NCBI RefSeq assembly: GCF_000503055.1 | Contig: NZ_AYVY01000004.1 | Location: 218,350-264,323 of the forward strand | Direction: 5' to 3' | From: Mesorhizobium sp. LSHC420B00 | GTDB lineage: Bacteria; Pseudomonadota; Alphaproteobacteria; Rhizobiales; Rhizobiaceae | Length of the DNA: 45,974 bases | Notes under the pieces: model-generated | The model's input: the letters and a program-made list of their open reading frames with translations, nothing else | What the model was told of the DNA's origin: nothing | Databases searched by the model: none | In this document: positions 16,980 to 24,896 of the stretch, piece by piece | Layout: each line of letters begins with the position of its first letter | Numbering within the stretch: position 1 is the stretch's first letter | Position numbers and translations under genes: made by a program

Positions 16980-17960
16980 GTGACCAAAACCGAAAAACCG
17001 ACGATCTTTCGTGCCGAACGTCTGCCGCTCAAGGTGACGCTGCTGGTATTCTCCGGCTCGTCGATCATGTGCGTCGCGTCGGCCGTCGACCCGTTGCGCG
17101 CCGCCAACCGTATTGCCGGCGAGACGCTGTTCGATTTCAGGCTGGTCTCGGTCACAGGCGAGGCGCCGGTCACCACATGCGGCCTGCCGGTGGCGGTCAG
17201 CGGCCGCTTCGATGCGGCTGACACAACCGACATGCTGGTCGTCGTCGCCGGCTTCGGCACGCAGAACTACGCCACTTCAGCCTTGCTTTCCGGACTGCGC
17301 CGGGCGGCGCGCGCGGCACGCGCCTGCGGCGGCGTCGAGGCCGGCACCTGGCTGGTGGCGCGCGCGGGCTTGCTGGAGGGGCGCAGCGCCACCACCCACT
17401 GGGAGGATATGGAGGATTTTTCTTCGGCCTTTCCCGGCGTCGACGTGCGCCCCGACCGCTACGTCATCGACGGTCCCGTATTCACCTCTGGCGGCGCCTC
17501 GCCGACCTTCGACCTGATGCTGCATCTGATCCGCACGCGGCTCGGCATGGCCGTGGCGCTCGATGTCGCGAGCGTCTTCATCTACGACCAGGCGCGCGCC
17601 GCGACGGACGCGCAGCCGCTGGTCTCGCTCGGCCGTCTTGACGGCTACGATCCCAGGCTGGCGCAAGCCATCCGGCTGATGGAAGCGCATGTCGACCAGC
17701 CCCTGACTGTCGCCGCCGTGGCCAAGCGCGCCGGGGTGACGGCGCGGACGCTGGAAAGTATCTTTCGCAAGTCGATCGGCGAAACGCCGGGCGCCTATTA
17801 TCTCAGGCTGCGCCTCGGCGCCGCGCGCCGGCTGGTGGTCGATACGCGCATCGCTATGGCGGACATTGCCGGGCGAACGGGGTTTTCGTCCGCCGCGGCA
17901 TTTTCCAGAGCGTTTTCAAGAGCGTTCGGCGAAGCGCCGGTCAGGCTGCGTCGAGGATAA
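16980..17960 (+). CDS. GlxA/CdhR-type AraC family regulator of carnitine use
   Basis: Regulator of 326 residues with an N-terminal DJ-1/PfpI (class I glutamine amidotransferase-like) domain (LLVFSGSSIMCVASAVDPLR to about residue 200) and a C-terminal AraC helix-turn-helix pair (LTVAAVAKRAGVTARTLESI, then MADIAGRTGFSSAAAFSRAF). This matches CdhR/GbdR-like regulators that sense carnitine or glycine betaine in proteobacteria. The only start matching the N-terminus is a GTG at 16980; the ATG two bases before it is followed at once by a stop. It is divergent from the carnitine operon and probably activates it. A palindromic repeat begins right after the stop. Confidence 0.9.
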   Translation: MTKTEKPTIFRAERLPLKVTLLVFSGSSIMCVASAVDPLRAANRIAGETLFDFRLVSVTGEAPVTTCGLPVAVSGRFDAADTTDMLVVVAGFGTQNYATSALLSGLRRAARAARACGGVEAGTWLVARAGLLEGRSATTHWEDMEDFSSAFPGVDVRPDRYVIDGPVFTSGGASPTFDLMLHLIRTRLGMAVALDVASVFIYDQARAATDAQPLVSLGRLDGYDPRLAQAIRLMEAHVDQPLTVAAVAKRAGVTARTLESIFRKSIGETPGAYYLRLRLGAARRLVVDTRIAMADIAGRTGFSSAAAFSRAFSRAFGEAPVRLRRG

Positions 17961-18007
17961 TGCATGTCGCCCAAAAGTGCGTAGCGGTTTTGGGGTAACG
18001 ACATGCA
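17961..18007. repeat. Palindromic intergenic element, second short type
   Basis: A 47-bp palindrome: tgcatgtcg at the left and cgacatgca at the right, with nested CCCAAAA and TTTTGGG inner arms. Overall plan resembles the 50-bp elements at 4528 and 13039 (cat-g ends, CCAAAA/GGTTTT core) but with different end bases. It starts right after the stop codon of the CdhR-type gene and ends 15 bp before the stop of the convergent small gene, so it may act as a two-way terminator. Confidence 0.65.
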
Positions 18008-18021
18008 CAGACAAAGGTGGA

Positions 18022-18231
18022 TCAGGCAGCGTCTTGGCGGACGCTGTTGCCGTCGATCTGCGAGCGCATCTGTCTCGCCAGATGGGTCTCGAAGCGGCTG
18101 GCGACCGCGCGATCCCATTCGTTTGCACTCAGCGCACCATGCTTGGGGTGCGGCAGCGCCATCAGCCGGTCGATGATCGATCCGGCCTCGCCAGATGAGA
18201 GCAGGGCGTCGATTTCGCGTTCGTGCTGCAT
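18022..18231 (-). CDS. Small hypothetical protein
   Basis: A 69-residue protein, charged and probably helical (MQHEREIDALLSSGEAGSII, LMALPHPKHGALSANEWDRA), with no signal peptide or membrane segment. Support for it being real is a near-perfect ribosome site AAGGAGG about 9 bases before the ATG and protein-like composition. I do not recognise a family. It converges with the CdhR-type regulator across a palindromic repeat and lies downstream of the methyltransferase gene on the same strand. Confidence 0.65.
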   Translation of the reverse strand: MQHEREIDALLSSGEAGSIIDRLMALPHPKHGALSANEWDRAVASRFETHLARQMRSQIDGNSVRQDAA

Positions 18232-18397
18232 ATCGTTTCGCCTCCTTCTTTCTGATTCCCGCCACGAACCACACTATAGGAACTCCGTGACGGCTGTTTG
18301 AAGGCAAGAGCGAGGCGATTGATGGGCGATGCCGGGCAAAGTTTTGTCCGCCGCCGCCCATCTTGGGCACGATCTTTCCGACAGATCAGGCGGTGCG

Positions 18398-19054
18398 TCA
18401 GCCGAGCCGCATGGACAGTTCGACATCCTCGCCGAACGGCGTGGACATGTAGCCGCTTCCGGTCGAGCGCACCCGCGAGAGGTATTCGGGGCAAAGATCG
18501 GCATTGTCGGCAACGACCAAGGCGCCCGGCCTGAGGCGACTTTCAACTAGGGTCAAGACCTCGGGATAGAGCGCTTTGGCGCCATCGAGCAGCAGCAGGT
18601 CGACCGTTTCGGGAAGATCGACGCTTAATGTTTGCAGCGCGTCTCCCTCTCGGATTTCCACCATGTCGATGAGACCGCCTGCTGTGAGGTTGCTCCTGGC
18701 GCGCGCCACCTTGGATGGCTCGAACTCGCTGGTGATCAGGCGGCCGCCGCCATTGTCCCGCAAGGCTGCGGCAAGGTGCAGGGTCGAGATGCCGAACGAG
18801 GTTCCAAATTCGACGATCGTCCGGGCGCCGCTGCTCCGTGCCAGCATGTAGAGCAGCGTGCCGGTCTCTCGCGAAACGGGAAGCCAGAGATCCTTTAGCC
18901 GCCCGTAGAAATCGAGGTATTCGGTCTTGCTCCGAATGAAGCGGCTCCGCTCCTCGGCGGAGAGCTCCGCCACGGCAGGGCTCGTTGCCGCAGCGGCTTC
19001 CTCGAACAGGCGGTCCAGCAGGGGCGCCAGCGGCGTTGTCGTCAGTGTGGTCAT
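18398..19054 (-). CDS. SAM-dependent O-methyltransferase-like protein
   Basis: Class I methyltransferase of 218 residues, the usual length of the catechol/caffeoyl-CoA O-methyltransferase group. SAM motif I is RTIVEFGTSFGISTLHLA (about residues 78-95), followed by GRLITSEFEPSKVARARSNL for the ribose-binding acidic loop and VDLLLLDGAKALYPEVL as motif IV with the usual metal/catalytic Asp. The substrate is unknown. It is divergent from the TetR regulator at 19148 and the region between holds three copies of a TTGAATGC half-site, so the TetR protein probably controls it. The stop lies 166 bp from the small gene downstream. Confidence 0.88.
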   Translation of the reverse strand: MTTLTTTPLAPLLDRLFEEAAAATSPAVAELSAEERSRFIRSKTEYLDFYGRLKDLWLPVSRETGTLLYMLARSSGARTIVEFGTSFGISTLHLAAALRDNGGGRLITSEFEPSKVARARSNLTAGGLIDMVEIREGDALQTLSVDLPETVDLLLLDGAKALYPEVLTLVESRLRPGALVVADNADLCPEYLSRVRSTGSGYMSTPFGEDVELSMRLG

Positions 19055-19072
19055 ATTGGTCTCCAGTCAAAA

Positions 19073-19125
19073 TTGAATGCGTTCTTGTGCGGCATTCAAA
19101 ATACGACTAATCATTCGCATTCAAT
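19073..19125. promoter_or_regulatory. Inverted-repeat half-sites between methyltransferase and TetR genes
   Basis: TTGAATGC at 19073-19080 and its exact inverse GCATTCAA at 19092-19099 form a perfect 8-bp inverted repeat; GCATTCAA occurs again at 19118-19125. All lie in the 93-bp divergent region. This is what an autoregulating TetR operator would look like, and it probably governs both genes. Confidence 0.6.
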
Positions 19126-19147
19126 AATCGCATTGGCGCGCCTCTCA

Positions 19148-19780
19148 ATGAGCGATCACCGAAGTCCGCGGATTTCCTCGCGAAAACAGCCCAAGCAGGC
19201 CCGCTCGGCGGAGCTCGTTGCTGCGATTTTGGAGGCTGCTGTTCAGGTTTTGGCGAGGGAAGGCGCGCAGCGCTTCACCACGGCGCGGGTGGCCGAGAAG
19301 GCCGGTGTCAGCGTCGGATCGCTGTATCAGTATTTTCCGAACAAGGCGGCGATCCTGTTCCGGCTCCAGAGTGACGAATGGCGGCAGACGACCGATTTGC
19401 TGCGCGACATCCTCGAGGATATCAGGAAACCGCCGCTTGAAAGGCTGCGCGGCCTGGTCCACGCCTTCCTCCGCTCGGAGTGTGACGAGGCCGCGGTGCG
19501 TGTGGCGCTCGACGACGCCGCACCGCTTTACCGCGACGCGCCTGAGGCGCGGGCGGCAAGGGCGTCCGGAGACCGCACCATCCAGCTCTTCATGCAGGAG
19601 GCGTTGCCCAACGCCGCGCAAGCGACCCGCGAATTGGCCGGCGACCTCGTCATGACGGCGCTGAGCACGGTGGGGAAGCAGTTCTCGGAGGCGCCTCGAA
19701 CCCCGGCGGAGATCGAAGCCTACGCCGACGCCATGGCCGACATGTTCTGCGCCTACCTAAGAGGCCTCGATCACGGCTAG
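19148..19780 (+). CDS. TetR family transcriptional regulator
   Basis: Regulator of 210 residues with an N-terminal TetR helix-turn-helix (about residues 18-65: ILEAAVQVLAREGAQRFTTA, then AGVSVGSLYQYFPNKAAIL) and a C-terminal ligand domain of the TetR_C type. An in-frame ATG at 19073 would put a non-conserved stretch across the operator-like repeats, so the ATG at 19148 is used; its ribosome site is weak. It is divergent from the methyltransferase gene and most likely represses it. The inducer cannot be told. Confidence 0.9.
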   Translation: MSDHRSPRISSRKQPKQARSAELVAAILEAAVQVLAREGAQRFTTARVAEKAGVSVGSLYQYFPNKAAILFRLQSDEWRQTTDLLRDILEDIRKPPLERLRGLVHAFLRSECDEAAVRVALDDAAPLYRDAPEARAARASGDRTIQLFMQEALPNAAQATRELAGDLVMTALSTVGKQFSEAPRTPAEIEAYADAMADMFCAYLRGLDHG

Positions 19781-19870
19781 GACATATGCCAGGCCCGGTC
19801 AGCAAGCAGACCGAAAGTGTCGCACCGGGCAAACCTTGTCGGTTTCGGCCCCGCGGAAAGTCGTCAGCCG

Positions 19871-19894
19871 GCGGCCGCTGAACAATGCGGCCGC
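19871..19894. terminator. Possible two-way terminator hairpin
   Basis: GCGGCCGC at 19871-19878 and again at 19887-19894 can pair as an 8-bp GC stem with an 8-base loop, between the convergent ends of the TetR and xylA genes. There is no T-run, so termination efficiency is uncertain. Confidence 0.35.
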
Positions 19895-19907
19895 GAATCG
19901 GTACGCC

Positions 19908-21233
19908 TCAGACGTACCGGTTGACGATATTCTCGAGCAGTTCCTGGCGGCCGGATCGGGGCTGCGGCTCGATCTTCTCCTTGACGACGCGATCAGCAAT
20001 TTCCTCCAGCGTGCGCTTGCCGGCAAGCATCGCCTTGGCCTCGGCCGAATCCCAGCCGGCATAGCGCTCGGCGAGCGGCGCCGACAGCGCCTTGTCCTCG
20101 ACCATGCGTGCCGCTGCCTTGAGGCCTCGAGCGCAGCAATCCATGCCGCCGATATGACCGATCAGCAGATCCTGCGGATCGAGCGACTGGCGCCTGAGCT
20201 TGGCGTCGAAATTGGTGCCGCCGGTCTTGAAGCCGCCCGCCTGCAGTACGTGATAATAGGCGAGCGCCATCTCCGGTACATTGTTTGGGAACTGGTCGGT
20301 GTCCCAGCCCGATTGGTAGTCGTTGCGGTTCATGTCGATCGAGCCGAAAATGCCGAGCGCATTGGCCAGCGCCAGTTCATGCTCGAACGAATGGCCGGCC
20401 AGGATGGCGTGGCCTTGCTCGATGTTGAGCTTGACCTCGTTCTCCAGTCCGAAACGCTTGAGGAAGCCATAGACGGTGGCGACGTCGTAATCATACTGGT
20501 GCTTGGTCGGTTCCTGAGGCTTCGGCTCGATCAGGATGGTGCCTTCGAAGCCGATCCTGTGCTTGTAGTCGACGACCAGATTGAGAAAGCGGCCGGCCTG
20601 TTCCTGCTCGCGGGCAAGGTCGGTGTTGAGCAGCGTCTCATAGCCCTCGCGGCCGCCCCACAGCACGTAGTTCTCGCCGTTCAGCCGCTTGGTGATGTCG
20701 ATGCAGTGTTTCACCGTCGCGGCCGAATAGGCAAAGACGTCCGGATCGGGATTGGTGGCGGCGCCCGACATGAAGCGGCGGTTGGAGAACAGGTTGGCCG
20801 TGCCCCACAACAGCTTGACGCCAGTCTGCTTCATCTTTCCCGAGAAATAATCGGCGATCTCGTCGAGCCGCGCCGCACTTTCGGAAAAGTCCCGGCCCTC
20901 CGGCCGCACATCGGCATCGTGGAAGCAGAAATAAGGCGCGCCCAGCAGCGAAAACATCTCGAAGGCGACGTCGGCCTTGAGCTTGGCCAGCTCCATCGTG
21001 TCGGTACCGCCGGCCTTGGGGAACCACGGCCGGTCAAACGTCTGGCCGCCGAACGGATCGCCGCCTGGCCAGGCAAAGGAATGCCAGTAGGCGACGGCAA
21101 AGCGCAGATGGTCTTCCAGCCGCTTGCCGGCGACGATCTCGTCGGGATTGTAGAACCGGTAGGCCAGCGGATTGGTCGAATCCGGTCCCTCATATTTGAT
21201 CTGTTGGATGTCGCCGAAAAAACCGCTGGTCAT
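19908..21233 (-). CDS. xylA: Xylose isomerase
   Basis: Converts D-xylose to D-xylulose in the cytosol. The 441-residue length fits the long (class II) xylose isomerases. Active-site parts are visible: His105 and Asp108 in [13 protein letters not shown], Glu236 and Lys238 in [16 protein letters not shown], Glu272 and His275 in [13 protein letters not shown] and Asp300 in [10 protein letters not shown], which make up the base pair and the two-metal site. The ATG at 21233 is chosen over one 6 codons upstream because AGAGGAAAAG lies just before it. Xylulokinase is on the same strand but separated by an oppositely oriented gene and a palindromic repeat, so the two are not one operon. Confidence 0.97.
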   Translation of the reverse strand: MTSGFFGDIQQIKYEGPDSTNPLAYRFYNPDEIVAGKRLEDHLRFAVAYWHSFAWPGGDPFGGQTFDRPWFPKAGGTDTMELAKLKADVAFEMFSLLGAPYFCFHDADVRPEGRDFSESAARLDEIADYFSGKMKQTGVKLLWGTANLFSNRRFMSGAATNPDPDVFAYSAATVKHCIDITKRLNGENYVLWGGREGYETLLNTDLAREQEQAGRFLNLVVDYKHRIGFEGTILIEPKPQEPTKHQYDYDVATVYGFLKRFGLENEVKLNIEQGHAILAGHSFEHELALANALGIFGSIDMNRNDYQSGWDTDQFPNNVPEMALAYYHVLQAGGFKTGGTNFDAKLRRQSLDPQDLLIGHIGGMDCCARGLKAAARMVEDKALSAPLAERYAGWDSAEAKAMLAGKRTLEEIADRVVKEKIEPQPRSGRQELLENIVNRYV

Positions 21234-21343
21234 GTTCTTTTCCTCTCGCATGGTTCGGCCTGATTACCTCAAGCGTAATTGGTTTCGCGCTGGCGCTGGT
21301 CGAAAAGGCTCATGTCAAGAGCATCCAACGAAGGAGACAGACC

Positions 21344-21706
21344 ATGACCGACCTCAACACCATTGCCGAAAACTACATCGCCGCCTGGAACGAGAGTGAC
21401 GCCGCGCGCAGGAAAGCCTTGCTCAAGACGACCTTCACCGAGGATGTCGGCTACCGCGATCCGATCATGCAGGGCGACGGCCATGACGGCATCGCCGCGC
21501 TGATCGAAGGCGTGCAGCAGCGCTTTGCCGGCTTCAGGTTCTCGCTGAAAGGCGAGCCGGACGGATTCGCTGACGCCATCCGCTTTTCGTGGAACCTTGG
21601 GCCGGACGGCACCGAGCCCGTCATCGAAGGCACCGATATCGGCGTCATCGAAAATGGCCGGCTGAAAAGCGTCACCGGCTTTCTCGACAAGGTGCCGGCA
21701 CAGTGA
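21344..21706 (+). CDS. NTF2/SnoaL-like protein
   Basis: Small alpha+beta-barrel protein of 120 residues of the nuclear transport factor 2 / SnoaL-like group, used as a ligand-binding or isomerase-like fold. It begins with the typical helix TIAENYIAAWNESDAARRKALLKTTFTEDVGYRDPIM and continues with the barrel strands (FRFSLKGEPDGFADAIRFSW). AAGGAG lies about 8 bases before the ATG. It lies between xylA and xylB on the opposite strand, and shares its upstream region with xylA. The ligand is unknown. Confidence 0.85.
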   Translation: MTDLNTIAENYIAAWNESDAARRKALLKTTFTEDVGYRDPIMQGDGHDGIAALIEGVQQRFAGFRFSLKGEPDGFADAIRFSWNLGPDGTEPVIEGTDIGVIENGRLKSVTGFLDKVPAQ

Positions 21707-21733
21707 GGAAATCTCGGCAAAGTGGGGGCCAAG

Positions 21734-21905
21734 CACCCCCCTCTGCCCTACCGTGCATCTCCCCCTCAAGGGGGGAGATTGGCTGGCCTTTCCGCCTTCG
21801 CCAATCACCGATCTTGCAAGACTTGCATAGCCGTCGACGCTGCCGATCTCCCCCCTTGAGGGGGAGATGCCAAATGGTGGCAAAGAGGGCAGGCCAGAGG
21901 GGGGT
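21734..21905. repeat. RIME-like large palindromic intergenic repeat, copy B
   Basis: About 170 bp with outer arms cacccccctctgccctaccg and a right end aggccagaggggggt, plus inner hairpins catctccccctcaagggggg and gatctcccccctTgaggggga-type arms. It is the same family as copy A at 9983 but with a different, unconserved centre (about 21783-21840) and an extra segment in the right arm (ccaaatggtggcaaag). It fills the gap between the NTF2-like gene and the end of xylB. Confidence 0.8.
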
Positions 21906-21915
21906 AAGCGCCAGC

Positions 21916-23370
21916 TCACGCGGTTACAGCCCTGATCGCCGGGTAAAGCTGGCGGTAGCGCTGATAGGCCTGCGCATAGGCGTCGCCGAGGGCGGCGACC
22001 GGCTCGACCGTGGCGTCCGTCGCCGGCGCCGTGCACACGGCGCGCGGATCGGCAGCGGTCGCCGCGATCAGGCCAAGCCGGGCCGCACCGAACGCGGCGC
22101 CGAAATCGCCCTCGGCGGGAATATCGATGGGCAGGCCAAGCGCGGTGGCGATGGCCTTCAACCAGTAGCGCGAACGCGAGCCGCCGCCGATCGCCGTCAC
22201 CCGGGTCAGCGTCGTGCCGGCCTTGGCCAGAGCTTCCAGGCTGTCGCGGAAAGCGAAAGCGACGCCTTCGAGCACGGCCTGGGTCAGCGCCGCGCGGCCG
22301 GATTCGTGTGCAAGCCCCGTAAACGCGCCGCGAATGGCGGAATCATTGTGCGGCGTCCGTTCGCCTGAGAGATAGGGCAGGAAGGAGACACCGGTCGGCG
22401 CCTGCAGCGCATCGCCGAGTTCGGCGGTCAACTCGCCAGCACCTTTGCCCGCGATTGCCGATAGCCAGTTGAGCGAATCGGTTGCCGACAGGATGACGCC
22501 CATCTGATGCCAGGTGCCGGGCAGGGCATGGCAGAATGTATGCACGGCGCTTTCCGGGTTGGGCAGATAGGACGCATTGGCGGCAAAAAGCACGCCTGAC
22601 GTGCCGAGCGAGACGAAAGCCTGGCCGGCACCGACCGTGCCCATGCCGCAGGCCGAGGCCGCGTTGTCGCCGGCGCCGCCGGCGATCGGGATGCCCGCCT
22701 GCATGCCCCATTTCGCAGCCAGTTCGCTGCGCAAGGCACCGGCCTTTGCCGTGCCTTCGACCAATGACGGCATCTGCCTTTCGTCGAGCGACGTGGCGGC
22801 GAGCAGTTCGGCGGACCAGGCTCGTTTGCCGACGTCGAGCCAAGACGTGCCAGCCGAATCCGACATTTCCGAAATATGCTCGCCGGCGAGCCAGAGCCGC
22901 AAAAAGTCCTTCGGCAGCAGGACCTTTGCCACCTTGGCGAAAACAGCCGGTTCGTTGTTTTTCACCCAGGCGAGCTTTGGCGCGGTGAAGCCGGGAAAGA
23001 CGATGTTGCCGGTCAGCTTGCGAAAGCGCGGGTCGGCGTCGAGTGCGGCCGCCTCGGCGTGGCTGCGTGTGTCGTTCCACAGGATGCAGGGGCGCAGCAC
23101 CTGGTCGGCGGCATCGAGCAGGGTGGCGCCATGCATATGGCCGGAAAGGCCGATGCCTTTGACCGCCGCGAGTTCCTTCGCATGCGTGCCCTTCAGCTCG
23201 GCGATCGCCGCTTCGCAGGCGCCGATCCACTCGGCCGGGTTCTGCTCGGACCAGCCGGGATGCGGGCGCGACACGTCGAGCGACGCATGGCCGGAACCGA
23301 CGATGCTCTGCCCTGCATCGATCAGCAGCGCCTTGACGCCCGACGTGCCGAGATCGAGGCCGAGATACAT
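21916..23370 (-). CDS. xylB: Xylulokinase
   Basis: FGGY-family kinase of 484 residues that phosphorylates D-xylulose to D-xylulose 5-phosphate. The N-terminal phosphate-binding motif is LGLDLGTSGVKALLID (residues 3-18); GLSGHMHGATLLD contains the substrate-binding Met-His-Gly; the catalytic Asp lies in PIAGGAGDNAASACGMG; the C-terminal FGGY block is TRVTAIGGGSRSRYWLKA. The ATG at 23370 directly follows GGAGGAAAC, and an ATG 4 codons upstream lacks such a site. Two overlapping hairpins lie upstream between this gene and the TPR gene. Confidence 0.96.
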   Translation of the reverse strand: MYLGLDLGTSGVKALLIDAGQSIVGSGHASLDVSRPHPGWSEQNPAEWIGACEAAIAELKGTHAKELAAVKGIGLSGHMHGATLLDAADQVLRPCILWNDTRSHAEAAALDADPRFRKLTGNIVFPGFTAPKLAWVKNNEPAVFAKVAKVLLPKDFLRLWLAGEHISEMSDSAGTSWLDVGKRAWSAELLAATSLDERQMPSLVEGTAKAGALRSELAAKWGMQAGIPIAGGAGDNAASACGMGTVGAGQAFVSLGTSGVLFAANASYLPNPESAVHTFCHALPGTWHQMGVILSATDSLNWLSAIAGKGAGELTAELGDALQAPTGVSFLPYLSGERTPHNDSAIRGAFTGLAHESGRAALTQAVLEGVAFAFRDSLEALAKAGTTLTRVTAIGGGSRSRYWLKAIATALGLPIDIPAEGDFGAAFGAARLGLIAATAADPRAVCTAPATDATVEPVAALGDAYAQAYQRYRQLYPAIRAVTA

Positions 23371-23497
23371 GTTTCCTCCCATGTCCGTCAGGCCTGGCGG
23401 CGACGGTCTTTCTTGCTTCCCTGCCCAGTCCTGCGACACGGGCGGCGAAGATATCCCGGCAATCGTGCCGCCGGACAAGCGCTCCGGTCAACACGTG

Positions 23498-23526
23498 AAG
23501 ATTTTTTCGACACTCGAAAAAATCTT
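23498..23526. promoter_or_regulatory. 12-bp-arm palindrome upstream of xylB
   Basis: AAGATTTTTTCG and CGAAAAAATCTT flank a 5-base centre, a perfect 12-5-12 inverted repeat about 130 bp upstream of the xylB start. It shares AAGAT with the terminator-like hairpin at 23522-23551, so the two cannot form at once. It may be a sugar-regulator operator (LacI/ROK type sites are similar in size) or an antiterminator. Confidence 0.55.
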
Positions 23527-23551
23527 GCCGGGGCAGTTTTTAAGGCAAGAT
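23522..23551 (-). terminator. Rho-independent terminator of the LysE-TPR transcript
   Basis: On the minus strand ATCTTGCC, a 14-base loop, GGCAAGAT and a run of six T form a standard terminator starting 10 bases after the stop of the TPR gene. The T-run is the start of the overlapping 29-bp palindrome. Confidence 0.65.
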
Positions 23552-23561
23552 GTGGCCTTGG

Positions 23562-24887
23562 TCAATTCGCCGCGAGAGCGGTTGCGCGCCGTGAAAACAG
23601 TGCCGACAGCGGGCTGTCCGGCCGTGCCAGCGCGCGTTCCGCCGCAAGCGCCCGCGCCAGCGCGCCATCACCGGAACGCAATGCCGCTTCGATCAGCGTC
23701 AGGTCGATGACGTCGCGTTGGGCGTGGCTGCCGCCGAAGCGATGGGCGATTGCCCGGATCGGCCGGATCAGGCGTATCGTCTCGGCATAATTGCCGTCGC
23801 CGAATGCCTTGATGGCGAGCGTCAAGGGATGGCCGACATCCCTGGTGAAAGCAGCGTTGTCGTCTTTGCCCTGCATCGCCTCGCGCTGCGCCTCGAGCAA
23901 GCCGCGGGCCGGCGCTTCGAGGGCGGCGCCGACAAACGCCATCATTGCGTGGGCGTCGTTGAAGGCATAGTTGCCGGCGCTGGCCTTGGGCAACCAGTTG
24001 GCGGCCAGCGCCGTCCAGCGGTCGCCGACATCGACGCCGCCGAGATGCAGCCGCCACAGGATCGCCGAGGCATCGACCATGTTGAGCGCCAGCGTCGAGC
24101 GTTCGGCATAGATCGGCCCGTCGTAGAGCGTCAGCACCTCGTCGGTCTCGCCGAGATCGTAATGGAACAGCGCCAGATGCCACCAATTGTGCACCTGCAG
24201 AAAGCTTTCCCGCGTCCACGCTTCGGGGTTGGCGCGCATCCACAGAATGCCGTCCTTCTGCCGGCTCTGCATCTCCATGACGTGGGCGACGGCATGCTGG
24301 GCCCAGCCGTCGCGCGGCTCGATATCGACCGCCGTGCGGCCAAGTTTTTCGGCGCGCGCGTAGTCGCCCATTTCCTCCAGCCCAAAGGCCTGCATGCCGA
24401 GTATGGCGTGGTAGCCCGGCATGCCGCTCTGCCAGGACGGCAGCGCGCGGCCGATGCGGTCGCGCAGCATGCGGGCGTTGCCGGTGAAGAAGTCGATCTG
24501 GTGGCCGGTCTGCAGCGCCAGCGCATCGAGCGGGAACTCGATGGCGATATCCTCCAGCACGCGGGCGGCCTCGTGCCAGCGTCCCTCCGCAAGGTGGCCA
24601 AGGGCGGCGACATGCGCCTGCTCGCGCGTCGTCGCGGCAAGCGGCAGCGCTGCCTCGTGACATGCCTTGGCCACCGCCGTCGCCTCTCGCTCGGTGGCGA
24701 GGCCAAACAGATAACCCTTGAACACATGCGCCATGACGAAGCCGGGATTTTCGGCGATTGCCCGGTCAACGGAACCGACAGGATCGCCGATGAAGCACTG
24801 CAATTCGCGCACAGCCCGGCTGTAGGACGAGAACCCGGCCTCCGTCGCGCCAGATAGCGCTAGGCCAAATGCGTCCCTGACCGCCAT
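23562..24887 (-). CDS. Tetratricopeptide repeat protein (TTC38-like)
   Basis: Soluble helical-repeat protein of 441 residues resembling the tetratricopeptide repeat protein 38 family. Typical stretches are the N-terminal block (GLALSGATEAGFSSYSRAVR, then CFIGDPVGSVDRAIAENPGF), GYHAILGMQAFGLEEMGDYARAEK, and the block WAQHAVAHVMEMQSRQKDGI, then NWWHLALFHYDLGE, which is characteristic of the family. No signal peptide or enzyme motif is visible and no function is established. It starts 9 bp after the stop of the LysE exporter gene, so the two form one transcript ending at the hairpin at 23522-23551. Confidence 0.85.
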   Translation of the reverse strand: MAVRDAFGLALSGATEAGFSSYSRAVRELQCFIGDPVGSVDRAIAENPGFVMAHVFKGYLFGLATEREATAVAKACHEAALPLAATTREQAHVAALGHLAEGRWHEAARVLEDIAIEFPLDALALQTGHQIDFFTGNARMLRDRIGRALPSWQSGMPGYHAILGMQAFGLEEMGDYARAEKLGRTAVDIEPRDGWAQHAVAHVMEMQSRQKDGILWMRANPEAWTRESFLQVHNWWHLALFHYDLGETDEVLTLYDGPIYAERSTLALNMVDASAILWRLHLGGVDVGDRWTALAANWLPKASAGNYAFNDAHAMMAFVGAALEAPARGLLEAQREAMQGKDDNAAFTRDVGHPLTLAIKAFGDGNYAETIRLIRPIRAIAHRFGGSHAQRDVIDLTLIEAALRSGDGALARALAAERALARPDSPLSALFSRRATALAAN

Positions 24888-24896
24888 GGCTTGTCC

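Noticed and set aside
21734..21905. Repeated hairpins considered as a CRISPR array
   Set aside because: There are only paired inverted arms, no regular direct repeats with unique spacers and no cas genes nearby.
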